In this document: positions 6,506 to 12,916 of the stretch, piece by piece | Numbering within the stretch: the first letter of the stretch is position 1 | How the letters are laid out: each line of letters begins with the position of its first letter | Origin: Caulobacteraceae bacterium | Lineage (GTDB): Bacteria; Pseudomonadota; Alphaproteobacteria; Caulobacterales; Caulobacteraceae | Length of the DNA: 12,916 nt | Direction of reading: 5' to 3' | Assembly: GCA_947479185.1 (NCBI GenBank) | Contig: CANJYY010000036.1 | Location: 1 to 12,916, forward strand | The notes under the pieces: model-generated | What the model was told of the DNA's origin: nothing | The model's database searches: none | What the model saw: the letters and a program-made list of their open reading frames with translations, nothing else | Translations under genes and position numbers: made by a program

Positions 6506-7177
6506 ATGGAATTTCTCAAGGACCGCCGGATCGTTCTGGCCATTGGCGGCGCTGTTGCGCTGCTGCTCGGCATCCTGATCGCGGCGACGATCATGCGCGG
6601 CGACAAGGGGCCGACCAAACCGCCGCCCGCGGCGACGGGCGGCCTGGTCGTGGAGACCGGCCGCGATGACGATACCAAGCTCGACCCAACCCGGCCGATC
6701 CGCTGCTTTGTCAGCGGTGTGTTCGTCGGCGAGCTGACCCTGACCGACTGCGCCAAGCGCAACGGCGTGGCCACCGACGCGCTCGACGTCGGCGTCGACG
6801 AGACCGGGGCCCTGGCGGCCGCCAACCAGGCCGGCACGGTGCTGGCGCCGCTGCCGCCGGTGCAGACCGCGCCGCAGCCGCCGCTGCCGACCGAGGCGGG
6901 CTCCAGCCAACCCGCGCCGACCCAGGTCTCTGGCGACGCCTGCTGGCGCTACGCCGGCGGCGGCTGGACCAAGATCGGCGCCATGGACCTCAACAGCTGC
7001 GTCCAGACGCTCTACGCCGGCCAGTGCGAACAGCGGGGCGGCGCATCCTACGGCCGCTGGGGAGAGCAGACCCTGCGTCTGGTGCGTGACAAGGTCGAGA
7101 TCTCGTCGGACAACCGCCGCTTCCGCACCCTGGTCGAGCAGGGGCCCGGCTGCTCCATTCCGCCGGTCGGCCAGTGA
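6506..7177 (+). CDS. Membrane-anchored cysteine-containing protein of unknown function
   Basis: I do not recognise this 223-residue protein. It has a short basic N-terminus (MEFLKDRR), one membrane segment (about residues 9-30, LAIGGAVALLLGILIAATIM) without a signal-peptidase site, and then a soluble part that should lie in the periplasm. The soluble part has a first module with C67 and C82 (CFVSGVFVGELTLTDCAKRN), a Pro/Ala-rich linker (about 112-140) and a second module with C146, C165, C174 and C216 (from CWRYAGGGWTKIG to the end). Paired cysteines suggest disulfides. The ATG at 6506 has only a weak ribosome site. The downstream lipoprotein overlaps or abuts its stop and shows a similar cysteine-aromatic pattern, so the two probably work together. 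The preceding gene is 59 bases upstream, so co-transcription with flaEY is possible. Confidence 0.8.
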   Translation: MEFLKDRRIVLAIGGAVALLLGILIAATIMRGDKGPTKPPPAATGGLVVETGRDDDTKLDPTRPIRCFVSGVFVGELTLTDCAKRNGVATDALDVGVDETGALAAANQAGTVLAPLPPVQTAPQPPLPTEAGSSQPAPTQVSGDACWRYAGGGWTKIGAMDLNSCVQTLYAGQCEQRGGASYGRWGEQTLRLVRDKVEISSDNRRFRTLVEQGPGCSIPPVGQ

Positions 7178-7188
7178 AGGATCGTTCG

Positions 7189-7572
7189 ATGTCCAGGTCT
7201 TCCGTGTTGCTGACCCTCGCCGCCGCCGCCACGCTGCTGGGGGCCTGCGAGGCGCAGATCGAGGCGCCGCTCGACAGGGGCGTCTGCTATGCGGTCGGCT
7301 CCGGGGCCGACGGCAAGATCAAGTTCAACGTGGTGGCGCGCGACCAGCCCAACATCGAGCACTGCGCGGCCCAGCTTGAGGGCATGCGCCTGCGCTTCCT
7401 GCGCATGGGCGGCCAGACGCGCGAGATCTCCGGCGCCTACCAGGGCAGCTTCATCTTCCTGCGCAGCGAGGGGATCTTCCGCTCGCAGACCTGGGAGGGG
7501 AACCAGTACCTGATGCTGGTGCGCAGCGGCGACGGCCGGCTGGTTATCCCGGGCGCCGTGCAGCAACAGTAG
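7189..7572 (+). CDS. Small lipoprotein of unknown function
   Basis: From the ATG at 7189 this is a 127-residue protein with a lipoprotein signal: MSRSSVLLTLAAAATLLGAC, lipobox LGAC with the lipidated Cys at residue 20. The mature part has C33 and C59 (CYAVGSGADGKIKF ... IEHCAAQLEG) and short strands (GSFIFLRSEGIF, QYLMLVRSGDGRLV). I chose 7189 over the GTG at 7174, which overlaps the upstream stop as GTGA, because AAGGA (7177-7181) lies 7 bases before the ATG and the shorter form makes a better signal peptide. There is no Asp right after the Cys, so transfer to the outer membrane is expected, by E. coli rules. Function is unknown. Its cysteine-aromatic module resembles the C-terminal module of the preceding gene. 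Confidence 0.82.
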   Translation: MSRSSVLLTLAAAATLLGACEAQIEAPLDRGVCYAVGSGADGKIKFNVVARDQPNIEHCAAQLEGMRLRFLRMGGQTREISGAYQGSFIFLRSEGIFRSQTWEGNQYLMLVRSGDGRLVIPGAVQQQ

Positions 7573-7589
7573 CCGCCCCGGCGCGTTTT
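7553..7589 (+). terminator. Possible terminator overlapping the lipoprotein 3' end
   Basis: GCGCCG (7553-7558) can pair with CGGCGC (7579-7584), and TTTT follows at 7586-7589. The loop is long (20 bases), so the call is weak, but the T run and position before the ssb promoter are suggestive. Confidence 0.35.
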
Positions 7590-7631
7590 CAATCCGCGAC
7601 AAGAATGCTGTGCATAAGCGCTTGCGGATGA

Positions 7632-7646
7632 GAACAAAATGTGAAC
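7632..7646 (-). promoter_or_regulatory. LexA (SOS) box upstream of ssb
   Basis: The + strand reads GAAC-AAAATGT-GAAC, which on the - strand is GTTC-N7-GTTC, the exact direct-repeat operator of alphaproteobacterial LexA. It lies about 93 bases upstream of the ssb start. LexA bound here would repress ssb until DNA damage. Confidence 0.8.
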
Positions 7647-7654
7647 TGATGGGT

Positions 7655-7670
7655 TTTATAAATGGTTAAC
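7655..7670 (+). promoter_or_regulatory. CtrA-like box upstream of ssb
   Basis: TTTA-TAAATGG-TTAAC differs by one base from the full CtrA site TTAA-N7-TTAAC. On the other strand the same place contains the TTAACCAT half-site. It overlaps the AT-rich patch (TTTTATAAAT) that is the best -10 candidate, so bound CtrA could block the promoter. Confidence 0.5.
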
Positions 7671-7690
7671 GCCCGCTAGTCTGGGTGTCA

Positions 7691-7695
7691 GATTC
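7691..7695. promoter_or_regulatory. CcrM methylation site (GATTC) in the ssb leader
   Basis: GATTC is a GANTC site, 44 bases before the ssb start. In Caulobacter, CcrM methylates such sites in a cell-cycle-dependent way, and the regulator GcrA reads methylated sites in promoters. The pentamer is common, so this matters only because of its position. Confidence 0.45.
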
Positions 7696-7738
7696 CGGCG
7701 CACAGGGTCGCCGGGCGTGAGAACAACGGAGCATTTCC

Positions 7739-8221
7739 ATGGCGGGCAGCGTCAACAAGGTCATTCTGGTCGGCAATCTGGGCAAGGATCCGGAGATCCG
7801 CACCCTCAACTCGGGCGACCGGGTGGCCAACCTCAGCCTGGCCACATCGGAAACCTGGCGCGACCGGGCCAGCGGCGAGCGCAAGGAGCGCACCGAGTGG
7901 CACCGGGTGGTGATCTTCAACGACAACCTGGTGAAGGTCGCCGAGCAATACCTGAAGAAGGGCTCGACGGTTTACATCGAGGGCGCGCTGCAGACGCGCA
8001 AATGGACCGACCAGCAGGGCGTCGAGAAGTTCTCGACCGAGGTGGTGCTGCAGAAGTTCCGCGGCGAGCTGACCATGCTCGGCGGTCGCGGCGATTCCGC
8101 CGGCGGCGGCATGCGCGACGAGGGCGGCGACTTCGGCGGCTACTCGGGCGGCGACCGGGCCCAGCCCAGCGGCCCGAAGGAAAGCTTCAGCGCCGACCTC
8201 GACGACGAGATCCCGTTCTAG
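7739..8221 (+). CDS. ssb: Single-stranded DNA-binding protein
   Basis: This is a 160-residue SSB, which coats single-stranded DNA during replication, repair and recombination and recruits partner enzymes. The OB fold covers about residues 1-115: [17 protein letters not shown], then TEWHRVVIF with the DNA-stacking W54 and F60 at the same numbers as in E. coli, and W40 and W89. A Gly-rich linker follows (about 116-150). It ends in the acidic partner-binding tip DDEIPF. The ATG follows GGAG (7728-7731) at 7 bases. It is preceded by LexA, CtrA-like and CcrM sites, which suggests both SOS and cell-cycle control, and stands alone between a probable terminator and a REP-like palindrome. Confidence 0.98.
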   Translation: MAGSVNKVILVGNLGKDPEIRTLNSGDRVANLSLATSETWRDRASGERKERTEWHRVVIFNDNLVKVAEQYLKKGSTVYIEGALQTRKWTDQQGVEKFSTEVVLQKFRGELTMLGGRGDSAGGGMRDEGGDFGGYSGGDRAQPSGPKESFSADLDDEIPF

Positions 8222-8238
8222 ATCTTGTCCACCTCCGC

Positions 8239-8296
8239 TCATCCCGGCGAAGGCCGGGACCCAGGGTTTCCGGCCTGTCCGGTGAAGCCATGACGC
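8239..8296 (+). repeat. REP-like palindromic intergenic repeat
   Basis: CTCATCCCGGCGAAGGCCGG begins an element of a kind I recognise as common between genes in Caulobacterales and related Alphaproteobacteria (ATCCCGGC-GAAG-GCCGGGACCCAGG). The hairpin is 7 bp (8242-8248 with 8253-8259) with a GAAG loop; the far end, near CCATGACG (8288-8295), looks like a degenerate mirror of the usual TCAT end. It starts 18 bases after the ssb stop and could act as an mRNA 3' end or terminator. Confidence 0.6.
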
Positions 8297-8342
8297 CAGG
8301 TAGGGGCATCCTGTTGTGGCTCCACTTGAGGTCCAACGGCCT

Positions 8343-9140
8343 ATGATCCCGGTCAGGTTGATCGCCACCGACCTCGACGGCACGCTGCTGCGTGATGACG
8401 GGTCGATATCGCCCCGCACCCGCCAGGCGATCGGCGGGGCGCAGGCGGCCGGGCTGACGGTGGTCTTCGTGACGGCGCGTCCCCCCCGGGACGTACACGC
8501 CATCGCCGATCATCTCGGCATCACCGGCATGGCGATCTGTTCGAACGGCGCCATCGTTCATGATCTGGCGACCGGTGAGACCCACCGGCACGAGCGGCTG
8601 TGCCAGGATCTGGCCCGGTCGCTGGTGTCGGAACTCCGCCTGGCCGAGCCCGGCGTGGCCTTCGCCACCGAGCACGGGCACAGGCTGGGGCAGGAGGCGC
8701 ACTTTCCGGACCTGTTTGCCGACACGGTTCATCATCACGCGCTCCGCATCGATGATGCGGCGGCGCTGTGCGGCGAGGTGCTGACCAAGCTGCTGGTCCA
8801 CCATCCCGATCATCACGTCGAACATCTGGCGAGCCGCATCCGGGGCCACCTCGGCGATCGCGGCGAGGTTATCTGGTCGGGCGCGCCCTTCGTCGAGATC
8901 GCTCCCTCGGGCGTGTCGAAGGCGTCGGGCCTGGCCTCCCTGTGCGCGCTGCTCGGTCTGTCGCCGGCTCAGGTGATCGCCTTCGGCGACATGCCCAACG
9001 ACGTGCCGATGCTCAGCTATGCGGGGAGGGGCGTGGCCGTGTCGAACGCCCACCCCGAGGTGCTGGCGGCGGCGGACGAGGTCACGGCGAGCAACGAGGA
9101 CGACGGCGTGGCCCGGGTGATCGAGACCCTGCTGGCCTGA
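8343..9140 (+). CDS. HAD-superfamily hydrolase, Cof type (IIB)
   Basis: This 265-residue phosphatase is likely to act on small phosphorylated metabolites in the cytoplasm. All four HAD motifs are visible: I, DLDGT with nucleophile D10 and acid/base D12; II, VFVTARPP (Thr about 47); III, SGVSKASG with K193; and IV, FGDMPNDVPML with D216, N219 and D220. The segment of about 130 residues between II and III is the C2B cap that sets substrate choice and defines the Cof/YbiV subfamily; it is unusually rich in His (HHHALRI, HHPDHHVEH). ATG 8343 gives the family-typical MIPVRLIATDLDGTLL; a GTG at 8316 would add 9 residues. TGAGG lies 11 bases upstream, a long spacing. The substrate cannot be told from sequence. 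Confidence 0.93.
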   Translation: MIPVRLIATDLDGTLLRDDGSISPRTRQAIGGAQAAGLTVVFVTARPPRDVHAIADHLGITGMAICSNGAIVHDLATGETHRHERLCQDLARSLVSELRLAEPGVAFATEHGHRLGQEAHFPDLFADTVHHHALRIDDAAALCGEVLTKLLVHHPDHHVEHLASRIRGHLGDRGEVIWSGAPFVEIAPSGVSKASGLASLCALLGLSPAQVIAFGDMPNDVPMLSYAGRGVAVSNAHPEVLAAADEVTASNEDDGVARVIETLLA

Positions 9141-9176
9141 ACGGGCTTCCACTCACACCCCGTAACCACCTTTGAC

Positions 9177-9203
9177 CGCCGCCGGGGTTCCATCGCGGCG
9201 GCG
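9177..9203 (+). other. Hairpin between HAD hydrolase and transporter
   Basis: CGCCGCC (9177-9183) pairs with GGCGGCG (9197-9203) around a 13-base loop, just upstream of the GAGGAGG ribosome site of the transporter. It may be a weak terminator or leader structure; GC-rich context makes chance pairing likely. Confidence 0.25.
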
Positions 9204-9223
9204 TCCCGTGCGAGGAGGGCGCC

Positions 9224-10138
9224 GTGACCTCGTCCCGCTCTCCCTTCGCCACCTCCGAGTGGCTGGCCATCGCGGCCATCATCCTGATCTGGGGCGTCAA
9301 CAACGCCGCGGCCAAGGTGGCCACCGGCGTGCTGCCGCCGTTCTTCGTCGGCGGCGCGCGGTTCGCCATCGCCCTGGTGGTGCTGATCCCGTTCCTGCGG
9401 CCGCCGTTTCCGCCCTGGCGACAGGTGCTGCCGATCCTGCTGCTGCTCGGACCGCTGCATTTCGGGCTGATCTACTACGGCTTCTCGATCGTGAAGAACC
9501 TCAGCCCGCTGGTGGTCTCGCTGCAGCTTTGGATCCCGATGACGGCCTTCTTCGCCTGGCGGGTGCTGGGCGAGACCATGAGCCGCTCGGGCCTGGCGGG
9601 CATGCTGATCGCCTTCGTCGGCGTCGCGGGCATGAGCCTCGACCCGCATGCGGCCGGCGACCTGCCGGGCATCCTGATCGGCGTCGTGGCCAGCGCCATG
9701 TGGGCCCTCGGCACCGTCTGGGTCCGCCGCACGCCTGGCGTCACGCCGCTGAAGATGCAGGCCCTGACCTCGCTGGTCGGCGCGCCGGTGCTGCTGGCGG
9801 CGTCCGCCCTGTTCGAGCCCGATGCGCTGCAGCGGGCCGCCGGAGCCAGCTGGATGATCTGGGGTCTGGTCGGCTGGGCGGCGCTGGCCTCGACGGTCGG
9901 CGCCTCGGCGCTGCTGTTCTGGCTGGTGCAGCGCCGCGAGCCGGGCCGGGTGACGCCCTGGTTCCTGCTGACGCCGCTGCTGTCCTGCGGCATCGGCGTC
10001 GGCCTGATGGGTGATCATCTGACGCCGCAGCTGCTGCTGGGCGGGGCCGCGACCCTGTCCGGCGTGGCCCTGGTGGCCCTGTCCGAGCGCCGCGCCGCCG
10101 CTGCGGCCGCGGCGGCTGTCGCCGTCGATCAGGCCTGA
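9224..10138 (+). CDS. EamA/DMT family transporter
   Basis: This 304-residue inner-membrane protein of the drug/metabolite transporter superfamily has about ten hydrophobic helices in two homologous EamA halves (about 10-140 and 150-285). The first helix has the family pattern AIAAIILIWGVNNAAAKVA, and helix 4 the PLVVSLQLWIPMTAFFAW segment with GETMSRSGLAGMLIAFVGV. Members export amino acids or other small metabolites; the substrate is not readable here. The GTG start at 9224 follows GAGGAGG (9211-9217) at 6 bases, a strong site. The Ala-rich tail (RRAAAAAAAAVAVDQA) is cytoplasmic. Its stop overlaps the stop of the convergent dioxygenase gene. Confidence 0.93.
   Translation: MTSSRSPFATSEWLAIAAIILIWGVNNAAAKVATGVLPPFFVGGARFAIALVVLIPFLRPPFPPWRQVLPILLLLGPLHFGLIYYGFSIVKNLSPLVVSLQLWIPMTAFFAWRVLGETMSRSGLAGMLIAFVGVAGMSLDPHAAGDLPGILIGVVASAMWALGTVWVRRTPGVTPLKMQALTSLVGAPVLLAASALFEPDALQRAAGASWMIWGLVGWAALASTVGASALLFWLVQRREPGRVTPWFLLTPLLSCGIGVGLMGDHLTPQLLLGGAATLSGVALVALSERRAAAAAAAAVAVDQA
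10129..10138. other. 10-bp palindrome carrying both convergent stop codons
   Basis: TCAGGCCTGA is perfectly self-complementary. Its right end is the TGA of the + strand transporter and its left end, read on the - strand, is the TGA of the dioxygenase. The two coding regions overlap by exactly these 10 bases. Confidence 0.9.
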
Positions 10139-11199
10139 CCCTCGCCGCCGGCGCGGTAGGGCGGGGCGGCGAGATCGACGAAGGCGGCGTTCTGCTCGCG
10201 GATCCGGGCGCCGTCCTCATCATAGAGGAACGGCAGGAAGGCGTAGCGCCGGCCGGCCGTGACCGGTGTCGCCTCGTGCAGCAGCGAACAGGAGAACACC
10301 ACCGCCCCGCCGGTGGGCGGGCGATAGGTGCGGCCGCCGAACTCGGGGAAGCGCAGGTCGCCGCCCTCGTGCGCCTCGGCGTCGAGGTTGATCGAGACGG
10401 CGAACCGCCGGTGCGCCGTGCCCCTGGTGGTGTTGTCCCGGTGCGGCCGGAACCAGCCGCCGCTGTCGGCGTCGTAGCAGGCCACCAGATAGCGCTCCAT
10501 CCGCGTCGCCTCGAACTGGAAGGCCTGTTTGATCAGCGGCAGCAGGCGGCGGGTGATCCGGGCGCGGGCCGCGTCGCGCAGGCCCTCGTCCTCGATGGTC
10601 ACATCCGAGCGGCGCTTGTGGTTGGGGTCGCTGACCACCACGGTGCGGCCGTCCAGCTCGCGCATGAAGCCCGACGGGGTCCCGCCGACGGCGTCGTAGG
10701 CGTCGATCAGCACCCGGCAGAAGGCGGGCTCGAAGATGCGCGGCGCGATCAGCACCGGCGCGTGCATCGGCACCCCGGCGTGGTCGTCGACGGGGTTCAG
10801 CGCGGCCAGCCGGGCCATCACGGCCCCGGTCTGGTCCAGCGGCGCGGTGAACAGCACCCGCAACGACGGATCGATCACCACCCAGCCGGCCTGGGCGCCG
10901 TAGAGCCGGGCGACCTCGCCCTCGACGTCATGCAGCCATCGGATGCCCGGCAGCTCGTTGACCGCACCGGCGAACTGGCCGGCGTCGCTGATCACGCCGA
11001 AGAAGCAGCGCGTCACGTCATCGAACAGGGCCCGGTTGTCGCGCACGGCGGCCAGGGCGGCGATCGCCGGCGGCGTCGGGACCCCGGGCAGCAGCGCCAG
11101 GGCCACATACCGTCCGCCCACGGTGCTGACGTTGTAGCGCGGGTTGCCCGGGCTGGGCGCGGTGAAGGTCGGGGCCGGATCGCCGGGCGTCAGAAGCAT
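10129..11199 (-). CDS. 2OG-Fe(II) dioxygenase with N-terminal peroxiredoxin-like domain
   Basis: This is a 356-residue, two-domain protein. Residues 1-145 resemble a peroxiredoxin (GDPAPTFTAPSP, LALLPGVPTPP, YGAQAGWVVIDPSLRVLFTA), but the active-site pattern P-x3-T-x2-C reads P38-x3-T42-x2-A45, so the peroxidatic cysteine is missing. Residues about 150-330 form a prolyl-4-hydroxylase-type dioxygenase: iron ligands H253 and D255 (FRPHRDN) and H308 (SLLHEATPV), and a 2-oxoglutarate-binding Arg about 317 (TAGRRYAFLPF). Such enzymes hydroxylate protein or small-molecule targets; the substrate is unknown. I chose the ATG at 11199 because its MLLTPGDPAPTF matches peroxiredoxin starts; an in-frame TTG at 11214 would add 5 residues. 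Neither has a clear ribosome site. It is last in a - strand run after a DUF3147-like gene and sodC. Confidence 0.9.
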   Translation of the reverse strand: MLLTPGDPAPTFTAPSPGNPRYNVSTVGGRYVALALLPGVPTPPAIAALAAVRDNRALFDDVTRCFFGVISDAGQFAGAVNELPGIRWLHDVEGEVARLYGAQAGWVVIDPSLRVLFTAPLDQTGAVMARLAALNPVDDHAGVPMHAPVLIAPRIFEPAFCRVLIDAYDAVGGTPSGFMRELDGRTVVVSDPNHKRRSDVTIEDEGLRDAARARITRRLLPLIKQAFQFEATRMERYLVACYDADSGGWFRPHRDNTTRGTAHRRFAVSINLDAEAHEGGDLRFPEFGGRTYRPPTGGAVVFSCSLLHEATPVTAGRRYAFLPFLYDEDGARIREQNAAFVDLAAPPYRAGGEGQA

Positions 11200-11221
11200 G
11201 CGCGACGATGCCAAAACGGCC

Positions 11222-11246
11222 CGGCCGGGGCAAGGCGGCCCGGCCG
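11222..11246 (-). terminator. GC-rich hairpin between the DUF3147-like gene and the dioxygenase
   Basis: Bases 11222-11229 (CGGCCGGG) pair with 11239-11246 (CCCGGCCG) around a 9-base loop, immediately after the DUF3147-like stop on the - strand. There is no T run, so partial termination or mRNA processing is as likely as full termination. Confidence 0.4.
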
Positions 11247-11251
11247 CGGCA

Positions 11252-11602
11252 TCAGAGACGCAGGCCGAATCGCGGGCCCAGCCAGACCATCAGCGCGTAG
11301 AGGGCCATGGTCAGGATGCAGCCCGCGCCCAGGGCCGGCCAGAACCCCGCGCCGCGCCTGAGCAGGGCGGGGATCAGCAGGAACATCGGCAGGGACGGCA
11401 GGACGAACCAGAAGGTCCCGCTGGCATGCGCGGCCATCCGCTCGGCGTCGCCCGTGTCGCGCCATAGCCAGATCATGCCGAGGATCGACACCAGCGGCAG
11501 GGACGCGACCAGACCACCCAGCCCCGGGTAGCGCTTGGCGACCTCGGAGACGGCGACGACGAGCAGGCCAGACAGGGCGGCCTTTGCGAGCAGGTACATC
11601 AT
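11252..11602 (-). CDS. Small inner-membrane protein, DUF3147-like
   Basis: This 116-residue, highly hydrophobic protein has about four membrane helices: LLAKAALSGLLVVAVSEVA, LGGLVASLPLVSILGMIWLW, FWFVLPSLPMFLLIPALLR and WPALGAGCILTMALYALMVW. The first two helices with the RYPGLGGLVASLPLVSILGM segment match what I know of the DUF3147 family, whose function is unknown. The start at 11602 follows AGAGG at about 7 bases; a second ATG follows at once. The gene lies 45 bases after sodC and 52 bases before the dioxygenase, all on the - strand, suggesting co-transcription. Confidence 0.8.
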   Translation of the reverse strand: MMYLLAKAALSGLLVVAVSEVAKRYPGLGGLVASLPLVSILGMIWLWRDTGDAERMAAHASGTFWFVLPSLPMFLLIPALLRRGAGFWPALGAGCILTMALYALMVWLGPRFGLRL

Positions 11603-11647
11603 GGCGCCGCCTCTAGCAGGTTCCGACGGCCGCCGCGCGCCTCCCGG

Positions 11648-12166
11648 TCAGGGGGCCTTGATCACCGCGCAGGCCACCCGGGCCCCGGCGCCGCCGATCG
11701 GCTGGCTGCTGTGGTCGTCCGGCGACGCGTGGATCACCAGCGCCGAGCCATCGGCGTCCAGCAGCGGCGCGCGGTCGACGGTCGACAGCGAGACGGACGG
11801 GGTGAAGACCTCCGCCATCGCCGTGCCGTCGGCGGCGGCATAGAGGTTGGGCAGGTCGCCGGTCTCGTTGGCGGCCGGGTTCAGAAGGCCGTGCTGCACC
11901 GGCATGTCGTGGTGCATGTGGCCGCCGGCCGACTTGAAGTCGGCGCTCGAACAGTCGGCCTTCTCGTGGAAGTGCAGGCCGTGCCAGCCCGGCGTCAGCC
12001 CCTTGGCCGTCACGCGCAGCACCAGGCCGTGCGGGGCCTCGGTGAGGGTCGCCGAGCCCATGTCCTGGCCGGCGGGGCCCTTGAGCTGGATCGTCACGGG
12101 TCCAGGCCCGGCGACGGCGGGCAGGGCGATCGCCGCGAGGGCGAGGGGAAGGATCAGATGACGCAT
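11648..12166 (-). CDS. sodC: Periplasmic Cu/Zn superoxide dismutase
   Basis: This 172-residue enzyme dismutes superoxide in the periplasm. The signal peptide is MRHLILPLALAAIALPAVAG, cleaved after AVA (about residue 19). Copper ligands H65, H67 (LHFHEKADC), the bridging H83 (SAGGHMH) and H146 (LVIHASPDD), the active-site Arg (GARVACAV, R163) and the C72-C166 disulfide are all present. In the zinc loop H92 (QHGLLNP) and D104 (TGDLPNL) are there, but the third zinc His (human H80) aligns with E101 (NETGDL). The ATG follows AGGAG at 7 bases. Caulobacter has a periplasmic Cu/Zn enzyme of this class. It reads away from gyrA and leads a possible three-gene operon. Confidence 0.96.
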   Translation of the reverse strand: MRHLILPLALAAIALPAVAGPGPVTIQLKGPAGQDMGSATLTEAPHGLVLRVTAKGLTPGWHGLHFHEKADCSSADFKSAGGHMHHDMPVQHGLLNPAANETGDLPNLYAAADGTAMAEVFTPSVSLSTVDRAPLLDADGSALVIHASPDDHSSQPIGGAGARVACAVIKAP

Positions 12167-12299
12167 GGATTGGCTCCTGAAAGGACCTGAATATCCGGGA
12201 AAATCGTCGGAATTGCAGCGTTAAAGGTCCGAAAAAGCCACCCGAAAGATGGCGCCGGACGGATGCGAATGTTAACGAGGGAAAGGACGCTTCCTGTCC

Positions 12300-12304
12300 G
12301 ATTC
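12300..12304. promoter_or_regulatory. CcrM methylation site (GATTC) at the gyrA start
   Basis: GATTC lies 20 bases before the predicted gyrA start codon, in the sodC/gyrA intergenic region. Caulobacter replication genes are often controlled through CcrM methylation and GcrA; this placement fits such control but is not proof. Confidence 0.45.
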
Positions 12305-12323
12305 TGACAGCAAAATCCCGCAC

Positions 12324-12916
<593 letters not shown>

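Noticed and set aside
8187..10018. Two long - strand open frames opposite the HAD hydrolase and the transporter
   Set aside because: Both are antisense to genes with intact motifs and are rich in Arg, Gln, His and Gly, as expected of shadows.
10276..11361. 361-codon + strand frame opposite the dioxygenase
   Set aside because: It is antisense to an enzyme with a full HxD...H...R set, and its His/Gly/Arg/Val-rich content resembles no protein.
12271..12276. GTTAAC upstream of gyrA as a CtrA site
   Set aside because: No TTAA half-site lies 7 bases from it, and the flanking bases do not match TTAACCAT.

Overview
The window comes from an alphaproteobacterium of the Caulobacteraceae (Caulobacter, Phenylobacterium or Brevundimonas type). 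The evidence is the high GC content, short (~276 aa) Caulobacter-type flagellins in tandem with flaG, a FlaEY-like protein, sigma-54 and ftr (FlbD) promoter architecture, CcrM sites (GANTC), a CtrA-like box, an alphaproteobacterial LexA box (GAAC-N7-GAAC), and a sodC/gyrA divergent pair. I ran no searches; identities come from reading the translations.

Region 1 (1-6446) is a flagellar filament locus on the + strand: the 3' end of one flagellin, a complete FljK-like flagellin with a readable FlbD/sigma-54 promoter and hairpin leader, flaG, a more divergent third flagellin, a GNAT acetyltransferase that may act in flagellin glycan (pseudaminic acid) synthesis, and a 966-residue FlaEY-like protein. 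The last has a beta-propeller-like centre flanked by segments resembling hook-associated proteins.

Region 2 (6506-7572) is a pair of overlapping or abutting genes of unknown function. One encodes a membrane-anchored, proline-linked, cysteine-containing protein and the other a small lipoprotein. The two may share a cysteine/aromatic module.

Region 3 (7573-10138) holds ssb behind an unusually dense promoter (LexA box, CtrA-like box, CcrM site), then a REP-like palindrome, a Cof-type HAD phosphatase and an EamA/DMT transporter. The transporter runs tail-to-tail into the next gene, and both stop codons sit inside one 10-bp palindrome.

Region 4 (10129-12166, - strand) is a possible sodC - DUF3147-like membrane protein - 2OG-Fe(II) dioxygenase operon. 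The dioxygenase carries an N-terminal peroxiredoxin-like domain without its catalytic cysteine. SodC appears to lack one zinc-ligand histidine.

Region 5 (12324-end) is the 5' part of gyrA, read divergently from sodC. It has a non-AUG start and a quinolone-determining region with Val and Met where E. coli has Ser83 and Asp87. No gene-free stretch exceeds 300 bases. I saw no tRNA, rRNA, CRISPR array, insertion sequence or integrase.
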